Shown: piece after piece, positions 34,246 to 49,100 of the stretch | Numbering within the stretch: the stretch's first letter is position 1 | Layout of the letters: each line of letters opens with the position of its first letter | Source of the DNA: Ooceraea biroi | Taxonomy: Eukaryota > Arthropoda > Insecta > Hymenoptera > Formicidae | Assembly: GCF_003672135.1 (NCBI RefSeq) | Contig: NC_039519.1 | Span: forward strand, 6,510,001-6,574,000 | Direction of reading: 5' to 3' | Length of the DNA stretch: 64,000 bases | The notes under the pieces: model-generated | The model's database searches: none | The model's input: only the letters and a program-made list of their open reading frames with translations | Told to the model about the DNA's origin: nothing | Made by a program: the position numbers and the translations under genes

Positions 34246-36308
34246 GCGCCGTGCTACGCCGTGGAGTGGGAGGCGCGCCGACACGCCCACCGAGCGCGGC
34301 CAATGCGCCCCCTGGGCCCGCCCACCGAGACCGGGCGAGAGCGCGCTCGGACCTAGCGCCACAGCGGCGAGACTGCGAACCACGGGATTCTCCGCCATCG
34401 CTACACCACTACCAACGAGACCGCCGACGGGAGATGACGACGACGACGACGGCAGCAACGACGATGGCGACGGCGACGAAACCGGGACTAGGACGATGCG
34501 AAAACGGGAGAGAACATCGTTCGCGAGATACAGCGAGATACGCGAACCGGGAAATTCTCCCAGCCAGTTCCGTCGCTTCAATTCCGCGCTCGCACGCGAC
34601 GCACCGGGACGCGTTTCACATTCGTTTCCCAATGTTGTACGAAAAGTAAAGCAAAAATATGTAAGATTCTATATTTATTCTAAAGTTTTTTTGCTGAGAC
34701 GCGATATTCTCCAAGATAGTTTTGCAGAATGACATGTCATTTTAATTTTGTGTAATATTGCAATATGTTGATAAATGTTTCCCAGAATTCTCAAGAAAAT
34801 GAGAAGATCAGACACAATTAATTTTAGTATGGCAGTCAACGTGAAACTTAGTTACTCTAGTATAATTTGTTGATCATCACACGTGGTACAAGTAGTATTT
34901 TCAGCGCTGGAACAAGATTGTTACTTTAAAACAAAAAAGTAAAAAGATTAATTCTGAGTATAAATTTTTTAGAGTGAAAAGAACTTGGGGAACTTATTTT
35001 TAAACTACATATAAATTAATTTAGTAGAAATAAAAGTAATAATAAACTATCAATATGAAAGATGTTGTCACGCACTAGTGTCTAATAAGAACGTAAAAAA
35101 GTGCAATCCTGCTAGATTTCATCAACCCAAAGCATACATTTGTCTTGAGAATGAACATGATTGACTAAAGCATAATCGCGCGTGGAGGTTGCGCCGTCAA
35201 TGATCGACGCCCTCCCAGGACGACGTGCGCACATTTTGACACCGCTTCCAGGACTACTCCCCTTCTGCGCGCTTGCCGGGCCGAGCCGAAGATACTCGAG
35301 CGGTTACGAATGCAGGACAATGCTGCGCAACGCGAATTGTTCTTAAACAGAAAGAGACAATCTGTCCCCTTGTTTTGTCGCGCGAGTCATGCGAAGAAGG
35401 CCGCTTAGCCAAAATCCCGTTGATCAAATCGCCATTAAATAATCCTAACCCACGGATCTTCTTCTACCATTTTCTAAATTACAGTCGGATATTTACATAT
35501 ACTATCTGATGTTGTTATCCAAAAATCCTCGCAATCATCACTCAAGTGTGTTAATATCAAAAATAGTGGGCGGTGCTTGACACACTTATCGAAAAGAATT
35601 TTCAAGATACATTCCGTTTGTGGCAAAGATACTAAGATCGGTTTGTGCAGTCTCAAAGGGACTTTCAAAGTAACAATAGTGAATAAAATCCAGATATGAT
35701 GCTTTTTATTTAGGGATAAATTTCGGAAATGCTTGAGCAGCACCTATAAAGGACAGAGCCTAGTCTGGCTACATTGAATTAAATTCTTTTCCTCGCGCCT
35801 GCCGTCGGACGGCAACGGTCATGCAAAGATCCTCCGATGGATCGTAGAAAATTATTACGTGCTTTTACTTTTTTGGTAAACTTTGAACGTTAATATCACA
35901 TGATTGCCGAATCGATTTAACAATTGTTAAAAATGAGAGTGCTCATAACATGTTCTTAACAACGTGAGACTTTGACGCTGTATATTCATAATCACATTCC
36001 GCAACAATATTCGCGCAGGATCATTGATGCTCATGACTGGATAATTATCAATTTTTATGTTTAAAATGTTTAATCCGTGTAATCGGAACGCGTTAGATCG
36101 AAAAACCGTAAGATTCTATTTTATCTTATTGATCTCATTGCTCGGAGATTTCCCTCAGTAATTATCTTCTTTATATTGGTCGCGTAAAGTAAATTCTTTA
36201 TATAGAAGCGCACAATCAAACTGTCGATACAGGGCAGAGGTAACGTGTATCGCAACAGAAGTACTGTTTTGTACATATTTTTCTATATTCTGCTGCTCAA
36301 GAAATACG

Positions 36309-36350
36309 ATGTACATATACATGTACACGTATATGCACATGTGTATATGC
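36309..36350. repeat. 42-bp alternating purine-pyrimidine run (TA/CA/TG-rich)
   Basis: Every step from 36309 to 36350 alternates purine and pyrimidine, and the run contains GTACATATACATGTAC-like near-palindromic words. It may form cruciform or Z-like structure. It lies about 3.9 kb upstream of the hth start codon. Confidence 0.75.
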
Positions 36351-38680
36351 TACATATCCTAGCCTGTGTGCATTTCCACGTTTGTATCAGTTAATATCAT
36401 TTGCAACGTCAATAATTAATTTACTTTTCTACAAAATAATCACATTAGAGAATTAATAATAATGGTTATTTGTCAAAGAAAATATAAAGATTGGTAATCT
36501 CGATTATCATTGCACCCTCGTCTGGCGTAGAAGCAATTCCGAGAAAGTAACGCACACCGAAAACAAAGTTATAGACAGCGATGCGCCCGCATACGCGCGA
36601 TCCTAGTCTTTCCCTTTTTTTTCATAATTTCGCTCGGCGTTTCGCGCCAAGCGCCCGCGGCGGCCGCGATCGAGCTTTGAATGAAGCGAACAGCTGACTC
36701 CGCGTAGAAATTGGGTCGCGAACGTGCGGTTTCGAACTTTGAATGGTATTCGGCGTTCGGTGAGTAATAGCGACAGGAGGCGGTTGCAGGAGGACGTGGA
36801 GGAGGGCGGGCGGCCTGTCACCGACATCACTCAGTGTCTCCCTCCTGGCGTTCACTTCGCTCGATTTTATGACTCTCTCATCCTGCGCTTCCCGCCCTCC
36901 TGCTAGCTACCCTCCTGCCACAGCCGCCGCCGCCACCCCCATGCTCGTCCTCGCGCGTCTACCTCGTCGTCGTCCTCGACGCGCGTTTACACGCCGCGTT
37001 CCGCATAATATCGCAAATTGACACATCCGTGTTCAGCAATCGATCGATGCGGCGGCATCGGACTGGACGCCGTCGACGGAATGGATAATGAAACCTGGAT
37101 TTTCCCAAATCTGCTGCTGGACACACTTGGTCTGTCTTGGAAACGGTTTTTCTAACGAAAATTCGAAATCTTCTAACTTGGCCAGCAACTCAATAAAATG
37201 ACCCGATACCTGGCGCAGATCATACATGAATAAAATCGTAATTTAACAGAAAGAAGGAAGTCTCACAAATGACTTGTCTTACAAAAATTATTTATTACTC
37301 GTCACAAAACAACTTGTCACTTGTTTCGATACTGACAAACAATTCTCTCGAAAACCTTGTCGATCGGTTGGATGGCGGACAAAGACTCGTCTAAACTGTT
37401 ATGTCTCTTTGCTCCTACTTCTTTCCTTTCTGAACAACATATTTGTCACATAGCTCGATGTTTGTGTCAGTTTCTGAGTCCTATGATATTAGCCAAGACA
37501 TCTAAATTTATACAATATACTTTGCGGTATAAAAATAGCAAAATGATGCTTCTAGTCGGTCTCTCTCTTTTGTCTCGACTGTACACAACCAGCCACGAAC
37601 CATTAAATTCCTCACGGTAGAGGAGAATGATCGATTCTTACGTAAGTTCCCTGCCTGCCTGTCTGTAAATTATCTAAGTGGCTCTACGAAAAATTCGATA
37701 AAGCCGGAGCCGGAAAAGCTGCCACCCTCGCTACTTTTCCGTGAGTCCACGTGCTTTGCGACTGAGAGAACACGATTTATGCGATCAAATAAAGCACAGA
37801 AAGTAACGTTTATAAAGAATATTGAAAAGAATATAACAGCAACTGTACGAGGAATTAAAGGCAAATAGTTACGTCACAAAGTCAATAATTTTCAAATGTT
37901 GCAACTGACGTAAAATCTTTGTATTTCTACCATGTTTGCCTGTGTATTCCATAAGTCTTTCAAATTTTCACCGAAAACTCGTGAGACTTATTGATTTGTT
38001 GCAAATGGGCAAGTTGCTCGTACAGCTTCCCTGTCATCTTTTGCTATGAAAGTAAGCGTGATATGTTCTTCGATATCTCCTTACTAGCTACATGCATGGC
38101 AACGTTACAAGGAGCGGTTTCGATCGACAGGTTGATCGCGCTCACGTGTCACGGCCAAACACGACGAGCGCAGCCACGATTCGGTTATAAACTTGAGTGC
38201 TAGCGGTATCCAAATCAGCCAGAGTTGCGCAACTGTGACTCGTGTTTATGAAAATGGAGTTATATTAGAATGGAAGGCGTCTCGAATGAGCGCGTTTTGA
38301 GGTAGAACATAGGGATGAGAGAAATGATACAATGACCCCGCGACCTAACCCGTTCACTGTTCGTGCGTAATTCTGCGAAAGTCCCCTACTGTCTCCTCCA
38401 TTGTGCTGCTGGGCGCAACAATGTCAAAGTCTGTACAGTTAAGCCGGACGGAGCCAGGACGAAACGTGTACGTACGCGATGTACCCCGATTGTTCGTCTT
38501 CCGCGGGGGCTCCGCGGGCTTACCGTGTGGAGGATCTTTATTTGCGAGTTTAATTTGGGCCGTTCGCCGGAATAGTACGAACGATAGTACGAACCGAGTT
38601 CCCTTGTTCTGAGAAGCAAGGGCGAAATTTATGAAAGTACTTAGCAGAAGTCCAGCTTTCTTGTTCTTGCAGCAGATTTC

Positions 38681-38726
38681 TTATACAGTTTTCTGGAAAT
38701 TCTAATACAGCGTTTTCTGGAAATTC
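38681..38726 (+). repeat. short tandem duplication (22-24 bp unit, two copies)
   Basis: A unit reading ATACAG, then TTTTCTGGAAATTC, occurs at 38681-38702 and directly again at 38703-38726 with a two-base insertion. Confidence 0.7.
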
Positions 38727-41700
38727 CTTCTTATTCAAGAGTTCTTTCTTTATTCAAAGAGAAGGATACACAAATATAAAAAATGTCGACTCAATAACTG
38801 TATTAAAGAAACGTGAAAAAGGTATATATCCAGGAAGCAAGGATTAATTAATATGTATAAAAAATGTATATTCCCCCTTATTGTCTGTGTTTGTCTTTTA
38901 TTTATATTTTAAAAATTTATAGATCTAATATTTTATATATTTAAAAACGTATAAGTGTAGGAAAGAATATTTCCTCTCTGCCTTTTATTTTTGTACCTAT
39001 ACAAATAAAACAATAAATTTTTGCTACTGCAGTAACTGTAAAACCAAAACGAATTTTTTAAAAAGTGTTTCTAGTTTAACAGTTTAATAAATTGTTCCGA
39101 GCGGCTTTCAATCCTTTAATTGTTCTGCATATAACAGATTTGTAAAAGATACGATCATCATCGATGCCAAAAAAACACCTCAACTTAATTAAGATTGAAC
39201 TAATCCGGATTTAAGCGAATCTCTCTTGGATTAAATAAGTCTCGAATCTCAAGGATCCCAGTTGTGTATAATCCATTTAACTTTTTCCATTTTCGGCGTT
39301 CGGAAATTAACATTCCTCAAGATACGATCGAGTTAATTGTACATGCTGTGGAATTTATGGCGAGTATTCATACGAACAATAGAACGGCTTACACTTTCGC
39401 TACAGACAGTTCACTGAAGGTAATTGCACGTTGCCTTCATCACATTTGCGCTTAAGAAAATGCATATGCCCGCCGACTCTCATATACAGTGCACTAGTTT
39501 CCTTTTAGAAAAATTTTCTTCTAATTATCTAATTTGCAAATTTACAATTATCACAATGAAGATTAAGTCGACGAAGACGAAAATGTGCACAAAACTCGAA
39601 TTTTTGTCAAAATCAAGCAACGTTAAACGTGTTATCAGTCTAACAATAATGCATAATTTTACGTTTACGGCAGGAAATTTCAAATAGAAAAGCAACAAAC
39701 TGTCGATCGCAATCGACTGAATCAGGAGGCGTCCTCCGTATAGAAATTAGTACATTCTATCGAAAATCGACGACTACCCTGCAGTCGTGGCAAAATAATC
39801 GCGCGGCGAGAGAAAACCGCTCGTGTGCAGGGGTCTTATTGTCGGATCTGCGAAACGCAATACCGATCCGATTAAGGCTCTCGAATTACCAAATTCCCCA
39901 GTGCCCTCGGCCGCGTGGACGCTTGTTTTTACGGGACTGCGTCGTGTACGTGCACTCTCCGCCTCGCTTGTTTATAGTTCTTGGAGGGTCGCCACTCGTG
40001 CAACTTGGAATAACCGGTCGTGAGAAAAAAGAGATCTGTTAATAAACCAACGATCCAGTCGGAAGCACGCGGTAACGAACACGAGTGTTTTATCCGTCAC
40101 GGCGCGCGATTCACGCAGAATCGATCGCTTCGTAGATCGCTCACGGAGATCATGCAAATTGTACGAACAGTCCCGCTCGTATCAAGAGCGAAAATTTACA
40201 TGAGTCACCGGAACTTACATCGAATGCAAATATAAATAATAATCAGGAAATTGAATCTTAAGTAATGTTGATCGATTGGTGCGGCAATTAATCACCCAAG
40301 GTGATGGCACGCAGTGTCAAAACCCCAATTGAACATTAAATATGTATCATATTGACCGTGCGGACCATCAGTTTGATGAATTCCTATCGAGACACGTGAC
40401 AATGTCGCAAGCGCGAAAGATCATCTTTGAACTACCTTCGCATCAGGGCGCTGAAGTTATCGGAATCTCGCCGCTGTATTAATACCGAACTATGCAATTT
40501 ATCGTCGAGCGCGCCTCAGAGGCCGAAAGAAAGGCCGAGTTAGGCATCATGGGGCACCGCGCGTGGTAGGCGGCTAGGTACCTAACGTGTGTGTACGGTG
40601 TGCGGCGCATTATAACAGACTAAGGGTGGATAACCCGTGATCGATCACCCTGGTGAATGCGACACCCCTACGAACGCACATCCGCGCCCCATTAAACCGG
40701 TAGTCCGCCCTTGCGGGCTACGCGCGCGCACCTATCGCACCGAGCCGAGCGAGGAGGCCCTTTCCCTCTGCAAGATCGCATCGCGCGATGCGATCGGACA
40801 GAGCTCTCTTTTCTGCTACGAAAGTGAAATAATCGCGCCGGCGATATACCAGCACCGCTATACCAAAACGGGCGGCACTTCTCAGCGCGCGAATCGATCA
40901 TCTCCGGAAATACCTATTTCCCGGGAATTAAGACAAGCCTTCCAAAGTCTGACGAGTGAGATTTCGTCTCGTGCTTTCATCGTATACTCGCGATTGCATA
41001 TAATCGATATCCTAATTCTAACAAAAGTCCTAATGAGCAAGCAGGATCTAAAATATGCATATAGCTAAAATCGCGTTTGAGATTCTGCTTTGTCTAGAAT
41101 TGCCTCAAAATCATCTCAACGTAATCATTTGTTGTAATCATTCGCTTGCACTAGTATTGTGTTATTCGCTCCGTAAAATCACCGTACCCTTTCCTCTTGC
41201 ATTAAGCCGAGCGCTTTGTCTAACGACTAGCGACTGAAGTGTTATTAATTTTTGTTTTTTTTTTTTATTTCTGTTCATCAAACATCTATAAAATTTCTCG
41301 ACAATGTTTGTCAGACCGAGTCAGAGTTCCGAGAGTCATTGCGTCGAACGAATCGAGTGCCCGACGGGTGCAGATTTATCTCCGATGGTTCCGCGACGTA
41401 GCGAATGTTCGACTCTCCCGCGTATTGCGAGTACATCAAGCGGACAATTGCGTTCAACCATTAAACGTGAAAGTATTTTGTTGCAGGCAAGATTTCTGAA
41501 ATTACTCGTAAAAAGTACCATCCGCCTGCTAACTGTTCTGCTCAAACATGTTTACTTAGATACTTTTCGTTAAATAAAATAGAACTTTCGATAACGATGT
41601 AAAAAGATTGACAATCTTAATTCGTCTCATTCTTCGTTTACTTGAAATATCGAAAGACGCTGCTAAGATTATATAACTGTAAAAATAAATGGCATGACAA

Positions 41701-42687
41701 ATGAGGCTGATTAGACTGTCGATAATTATCGATAGAAACGGTAAAAATCCGATGTAGGTATCGAGTGATTATCGGTGCGCAACATGTTTTACGGGAAGAA
41801 GAAGCGAATCTAGTCGAAAGAGAGCGAGAGAGAACTGCCCGCACGCTCTCCTCGTGTTAGCGATAATAGTGATAGACAGGCAACGAAGTTACGTGGGCGT
41901 CTTAGCGACGTGCGAGTTCTGCGCGCGGCATAAATTACCATCCGAAATGAAGGTGGAAATCTGATCTCGTCATTAAGCGTCGCTACCCTCGCTTATGAAA
42001 CTGAATTTCTCATTGCACCATCGTGCCTGTAATCGTGCGCCGGGTGCGAAAGTAAGCACGATAAGCGAATAGGATAAACGCTACAACGGTGACTCCTGGA
42101 AACCGAGTTAAAATAAGTCGCTCGAGGACACAATGTATATCGAGCTACGATTTTCGTAAAAAAATTTCTCTTTTAAATACTTTTTTAAATATTCAAGTAA
42201 TTTGTTTTATAGGTGAATCTTTTATGAGATTAAAGTTAATCGATGAAAAGGGACAATGCGAATGACTGGCAACGGCATCTTGGGGTGATTGAATCGCGTT
42301 GATTTATTTCACGCATCGTCATGGCTAGATTAAGAAACTGGCGCAATGATGTATCTTATCAGCGGACGTGTAATGTTTGCTTCATTACGGCTAACGTAAC
42401 ATCGAACGAGCGCGTGCGTGTGTGTTGTACGGTTTTTACCGCAGAAAATTATCTATACGTCAGAACGATATCCGTGCACGTGTTCTCATTATAATAAATT
42501 AATCATCAGACATGCAACCGCTCATTTAAGGCAAATTTCGCACTTTTCTAATTCTCTAATCGCGTGTGCTAGAAAAGTGCCAGATGTCGATGACTCTGTA
42601 CGTTTATCCACGTCGATTCGTGCCTGACAAGAAATTCTTCGTCTCTCGTGAGAGGCATCTCCATCTCGCGCGCGTAGCAAACCGTGG

Positions 42688-42702
42688 ACGACGACGACGA
42701 CG
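42688..42702 (+). repeat. (ACG)5 trinucleotide repeat
   Basis: Five perfect ACG units in a GC-rich patch. Confidence 0.8.
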
Positions 42703-44390
42703 GGCGCGCGTTCTGATCGGGTAAAGGGACGAGAGGGCCACAGAATATCCTCCGACAAATTCCAGTGTGACTAAACCCCCACGGATGACTGGCAGGCCGG
42801 CTGCGCACATGCAGGAGGGTTGGGGTCGCCGGGGGTATCAGAGAAGATCTCTTCTTCCTCCTCCCGTATCGAGGCGACCCGGGCGGGCCGAGGCGAGAGA
42901 TCGACGGCGACCAAGATGGAAAGGAAGAGTCACCAGAGAGATGATGCATCGTACCGGCCGACCGGTCGCCGAAAAGCCTACTGCACCAGCCACATTCATC
43001 TCGAAGATGTTTGATCGGTGAGTTCAGAGTTAATTCGATGCAAGTCTTTCGTATACGCCCGGCAGTTGCACAAGGTGAGTCACGCGATACACGGAATGGC
43101 TTTTACAATCTTTACGATAAAATGTTTCATTCGTTTTGCGCAACTTCAGAGGCTGCTTGCATTCATTATATTATTAATTACGTGCGTCATTCATGATTAT
43201 ACATTTAATATTTTGTTGTCCAAATCGCGCCTGCTATCGTCGAATAAATCTTGATTTTTACTGTTTGCATTCCCCGAGTGCGCTTCTGAATGATTCTACT
43301 AGGGAGAATATCGCTCTCGTGGAGTTTTATTCACGGAAACGGGTTATTATCGTGTGTCGTTGCTAACTGATGTTTCAGATGATTATAATATTATGAAAAT
43401 AACGTCTCAACTAAGACTTATGTGTACGCAGATACGAGTTTAGATGGATAAGATTATTTTCCTTAATGAACTTGTCTTGAAAATCTTTCCTCGTAATCTT
43501 GTAATCCCAATCACAATTGGCGATGCAAATATGTGTTTCAGATCTCGTTAATACAAGATTATACGCTGCAGGATTAAATGCAATTATAAATTCAATACGT
43601 TTCGATTGACTCTTCGCCAATGACAAGAGATCTTCGTTTTTTTTCTATGAGTACGCGATCGTAGAATTCTGAAATCACGAGGTAGATCCCAGAATGTGCG
43701 GTCGGAAAGTTCATGAGGACGCAAGTATACAAGTTACGATGGAAAATGACGGACGATCGATCGGCGAGTTATTGTTCACACGTACTGCGAGATTTGAATC
43801 CTGATGCGTGACTGAGGACCACTCAGCATGCGAGCCGCGTCTCTCATTACGGTGCTCGGCCGCTGTCAAAGCGATTAAGATGGTCCATAAGGAGGAGCAG
43901 GACATCGTGGGAAAGGAGGTAACGAGGCGGGGAAAGAAAGAGGAGGTGACATCAGAGCTTCCTTCGCCTCGATTCAGTCTCTCCGTTTCTGGCGATGGTA
44001 ATGTCCCTCCATGGAGGCTACCTTATCTCCTGCACCGGCCACGCAGGCCAGTTAGATGCGTTCCAGGTAAGATCGAGGCCATACATTTTCTCAAAAGGCC
44101 GAATTACCTGATTCTGTGGCACGGCCACCAACGCGAATGTCCCGGATAGAGTCCGCGCATCTGACGATACGAATCACAGATCGCGAATCCGTCTATCGGT
44201 ATCTCTCGATCGAGAGTTTAACACTAAAGAGGCGATAAACATCGTAATCTGAAAATTGCTTTCGTATCGATAGCATAAAGCAAAGGCACGCTTAGAAACA
44301 AAAGCAAACGAAAGATAGTTTTAAATTGACGCTTTTTGAAAATACCGCATCTGCCATGGAAGTGAAATTCCCGAGGAAATTAGGGAATTT

Positions 44391-44407
44391 TCTCTCTCTC
44401 TCTCTCT
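44391..44407 (+). repeat. (TC)8 microsatellite
   Basis: Perfect TC dinucleotide run of 17 bases in the upstream region. Confidence 0.85.
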
Positions 44408-46130
44408 GTCAGGAACGAAAAATCGAACGTCGGTGGCTCTTTTGTACAAACATACGCACACACATATCCTGTATAATACTGCCAGGCGATGACACGCCGG
44501 GAATCCGCATCTCGGCTGCATGTCCCCGTCGTCACTTGCAAATGCATAGAATTTCTACGCGCGGCAAGGTGACGGGGGAGTAACAAACGCTATCGCGCTC
44601 TTTTCGAGTTCCTGGGACGTGTAAGGCGTGCGCGATCCGTAACACGCGTGTCGTGCGAAATTGTTGCGTGCCGCGCGGGACGCGTTATCACTTGGACCCG
44701 ATCGATCCGGGTACCAGGCAGCGCGGATCGACAAAGTTCTACATCACCCCGTTATCTCGCGTCCGTACATTAATACGAAGCGCCGTTAATTTACTGCGTT
44801 AAGTGACTTATCTGATAACTTGTTTTTCTCCCCCTCCCGCAAGATATTCATATTATCTCGCCGGTCTATTCCTGTTACCGCACTGTCTAACGCGATGTAT
44901 CCTTAATGCAGTTCTGAGCACGTGAGCGCTTGACCCGGCGAAAATTCGGAGCAGCGTCTTCAGGGAACTTTTAAGGGGACTGCAGGGGGGCAGAAGAACG
45001 GTATCACGATCAGAAATCTCGATCCGGAGGGACAGGCCGATCCCTTGGAAGAACTACGAGCAGCTTCTATTTGAAAACGTTTGACCCGTATTCGGCGACC
45101 ACTTAGCGCCTATCTTTCTCTGTCTTTCTCTCTTTCTCCGCGCTCTTTTTTCTCTCTTCATTTTGAGGATCTCAAAAGACGCGGACTCATCCTGACTGGA
45201 GTGCGTGGCAGTTATCGAGAGCAAGCCGGTCCTCCGCTAAACAATCCGACGCGGCATTTACTGATCCATCGATCTGACAGAGTCGTTTGTCGAGAGAGCG
45301 CGTCTGGCCTGCTCTCTCTTTCTTTCTTTCTCCTTTTCTCTTTCCCGAGTAGGCGCGCGATCGTGACGGCGAAACGTTTCAATCTTACGCTTGCCGTCTC
45401 GTTATGGCGTTATTGATTATCCGGCCTGACGCCACGAAATCGAGTCGCGAACGAACGCGGCGAAGTTAATTACTCGCGATTCGAGCTGTAGCGTTTTCTC
45501 CTTCTTCCCGTCTTAGAACAATACCGGAAGAAATGAGTCACGTGATAAGAAACCGTAACTGAGAGACGCGACATTATTGTTACTTGTACAGTAATAATTT
45601 TGCTCGCGCAAAAGGCACCAGGCATCTCGCAGTACATCTCGTGGAGACACATTCGTAACGACCCTAGATTTTCCTTAACGTTGAATTAAGCGCTAATCCG
45701 CTTTATTTGAGAAACAAAGAACATTGACTTACAAAAATTCATTTGCGTAGACTTTTTCAACTAGACGGTAGTTTCAACAGTTGACGAACAGTTACGAAAG
45801 CAAAGGCGATTACAGTTGACGCGTATATCGAAGAAATGCATTAAACCGTCTGCTAAACACGTTGTTCATTATCAGCTGCGCATCCAACACGTTGATCTTT
45901 GCCCGGAACGCCAAGAAACGTCGGACGCATCTATCGGTCATCATCATGCTGTCTGTCGAGTGGCGCGCAATGAGAGTATCTCTCGCCCGTATCATGTATC
46001 GGTTAAGATGTTATTTCTGTTATTTACGAGATATCTTGGGACAGGTGACACGCGCCCTATACCTGCTTGCCGTGCAGCCACGATTTATAAGCCGCCCGTA
46101 AAGTCGAGGGAAAAGAAGTCTAAAGAGAAA

Positions 46131-46150
46131 GAGAGAGAGAGAGAGAGAGA
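46131..46150 (+). repeat. (GA)10 microsatellite
   Basis: Ten perfect GA units within a longer purine-rich stretch (about 46108-46170). Confidence 0.85.
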
Positions 46151-49100
46151 AAAGGAAAGAGGAAGAAGGGAACGGGCGAGCACCCCGTAATTATGCGAGG
46201 GTGAGTTATGGCGGTGCAAGTAACCGCGGTTACGGCCCGGACCACTCTCGAGTGTTTCGTCTATCGATGACAGCGGCTTTCGACATCAGATACGTGCATA
46301 CCAAACGCATTCTTCGTCATTCGTGGAAAAATTCTCACTGTGTCTGCGATGTCAATTAATCCGCCCGATTTATGTACAGTTTTGCGTTAAATGTGCAAAT
46401 TGCAAGATTCCGTGCCTCCATCGTATCCGCCAGAATGCAAAATTACAATTTTTGTTAAAGTATTTCTATGTCGAATATTTTGCAATGAGTTACTCGCGCT
46501 TTTTATTACATCTTTTAACTATATAACGACACCTATTAATAATGTGATTTTTCTTTCATAGATGTGACAGGCTTTGGTTCAGAATGCAAGAGCTATTACT
46601 CCACTAAGAAAAAGTCATACTGTAAAAATTCGAAAAGCTTCCCGAAGGAAACACACGTCCCTAGAGAATCAAAACTGGTCACTGATAAAGACACATCGAT
46701 GAGCTTAAAAAGCCTGGTGTGCTCAATGGTGCAACGGTGCCATTTGCCAACGCCGCTTAAAGTGGTCGCTCCCGAAAACTACGCTTTTTGCACGGACCTG
46801 ATGCGTCTGCGACACGATCCTTTGTTTTGACGCGGCTGGACAGGTGAGTTATCTGGCCGCGGTAAGACGATCGTTCTTCTCCAGCGCGGACACGCCGGCA
46901 AACTTCTCTCCGAAAGAGATTCATCCGGTGCCGGTGTAAACACGGCCGATAAAACGACGAGGAGAGGCCTTAACCGGCGCGGAAGACTGATGCGCCACGG
47001 GAAACCATTCTTTAAAACCTCACACGTCCCGTGCGGCCCTTTCCGCCCCGCGATCGTGGCCCACTTAAACGGGTAAAAACCACTTGGCTCTCGGAGAAGA
47101 CGAACTATCGCTGCACGCTTTCGCTGCACGCTTTCGCGACACGATCCTCCACGTGCACTTTGCATGAGCCTCCTAACTGATGAACCTTGTTGCTGCGAAG
47201 ATGATCTCTTGCAGATAGAGACGCATTGATCGAAATTATAATGTAACGTTGTATCGTAAACGTTACTTTGAAGTCAAATCACAGGTAATTCATTGGACAC
47301 TTGTATATAGTATTGGAAGATTTTAAGAATTATATGTATAGTGTACGTATGTTTCATGCACGTTAAATTGGAGCGACGCTTAGCTGGGAACCTTTACAAA
47401 ATTCCTGCCTGATTGCTATTTCCCTTTGCAGGTATCCGACGATCGGCATCCTGTGTGAAAAATGTGTCTCGGAAAACAAAGGAAGACCCGACAATATTGC
47501 ATTTCCTGTGGTTTCCGAAAACTTATGTAATCATTATTCCTGCGTGAATCGGCTTCCCTTATACTTATCGCCGCAGCTTCTCCAGGTGAGCGGGCCTATT
47601 GTCAACGTTGGGGGGAAACAATTCGACAGCGCGCCCACCCCGGCAGCTTCCCTTCGAGGGCTCTTCGAGAGGAAGATTGTCAGCTATACCGTCGGGCGAC
47701 GACGCGTCGGACATCAGTCAGTCAAGTCGGAGCAGTTCGTCGGAGTCGGCGGAGGGACGTTCGGTCACACGCGACGGGACATTATCGCATTAAATATCGA
47801 CAGGCGGCTTTCAGCGACGGTTGAGCCGCGCGCTCGAAATCGAGAGAAAAATGCCCGAATCCGTTCGGGTGTTTCTCTCCTCCTCCCTCGTCCACTCGTT
47901 TCGCTCCATCTCTCGCCTTGGCTTCTCCGTCGATTCGTCTGTGCCACAATCGGTGTGTCCACCCACACCCGCTGCGCTCATAATAGGCTCCGCGAAGCTA
48001 AGCCCCTCTAATTCCTCTCGTACGTCGCCCCTTGCCGCTCTCTGCCGATTCGACTACCCCGTCTCTCTTTCTCTATCTGCCTATTCCTATCTATTCCTCT
48101 CTTCTCCTCCTCCCCCCGGCACGCTTTTGAACGGAGTTCCCATAGGTTATTATTAGAATGCCTCGCGTTTGTGCCCTCGGTCGCGGCCAGGTAGATGGAC
48201 AGCGCTCCGCCCTCCGAGAAAAAGGAGCTCCGAGTTGTGTGTGCAGCCTGCAACACCCGCGCGCTCCTCCGCACCACCGTGACCTATCTCTTCTGTCTGT
48301 GACTACCTGAGGAGGAATTCCTGGATGAAGGGCGATCCGCGCCGCGGCGACGGTCGTCGCTCGCTCGCTGCGCGACGCCGCCGCCAACGCTCCGTCCATC
48401 GTGTCAGGAATTATTTTTAGAAAAACGAGTTTCGATTGCTACACTATCCGCGGCTCGATTCGACGCGCTTAGCATCCCGCTTCTCAGATTTCTCTCCAAC
48501 GCTCGCGGCGTTTCGGCATTTCGTAAACGCGCGGTCGCCGGCGCGCGCGGCGGAAATGGATCCGCTTGCGCGTCCATCGGCGGCGATCGTGTCGCGTGCT
48601 AATCCGCGAAACGGGCTCCTTAATGATGGAAAGACTTCGGCAGGTGCCCGGTGGGATGATCATTTATTCTCCCCGCTGTTTCCCCGCGACATAAATTGTT
48701 ATAAGTGTGAGTCTAATCGGGCCTTGCATCTAGGCTGATTTTCCTCGATGATGGTAGGAAGCGTGTTAAAACGCTAACGGCTAGCTCGTTTATTTGTCGT
48801 TTGGACGCGCACCAACACATGAACACATGTATACATTTGTCATTTCTCTAGATATGTCCACTATCATGGATACCACGTGTGCTGGAAACTTTAAGCCTTT
48901 ATATATTGTGCCGTTCCTTGTGCGTGCAAGTCTAATTGCCACTTGACTTATCTTTATTCATCAAAACGAGTGGTCCATTGTTGCGAGGATTTGAATAGAA
49001 AGTAGAGAGAAAGTCCTGTCGGCAATTTTCAACATGAATTTATCACTAAACTTATTAGAATTGATCACACAATCATAGCATTTAACGCGAAACGTTCATT

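Larger units (their letters stand above)
32977..34650 (-). promoter_or_regulatory. hth: GC/CpG-rich promoter-proximal zone of hth with trinucleotide repeats
   Basis: This block just upstream of the candidate leader is markedly GC- and CpG-rich compared with the AT-rich DNA that starts near 34650. It is full of short (ACG)n, (CGA)n and (GCN)n runs: around 33500-33530, 33640-33690, 33845-33865 and 34434-34480. Long open frames here are rich in Arg, Ser and Ala, switch frame freely, and match no family I recognise, so I treat them as compositional. The zone holds an exact Exd-Hth composite motif at 34236-34245. I infer that it contains the hth promoter and possibly a further 5' untranslated exon. 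No TATA box or initiator could be assigned with confidence. Confidence 0.4.
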
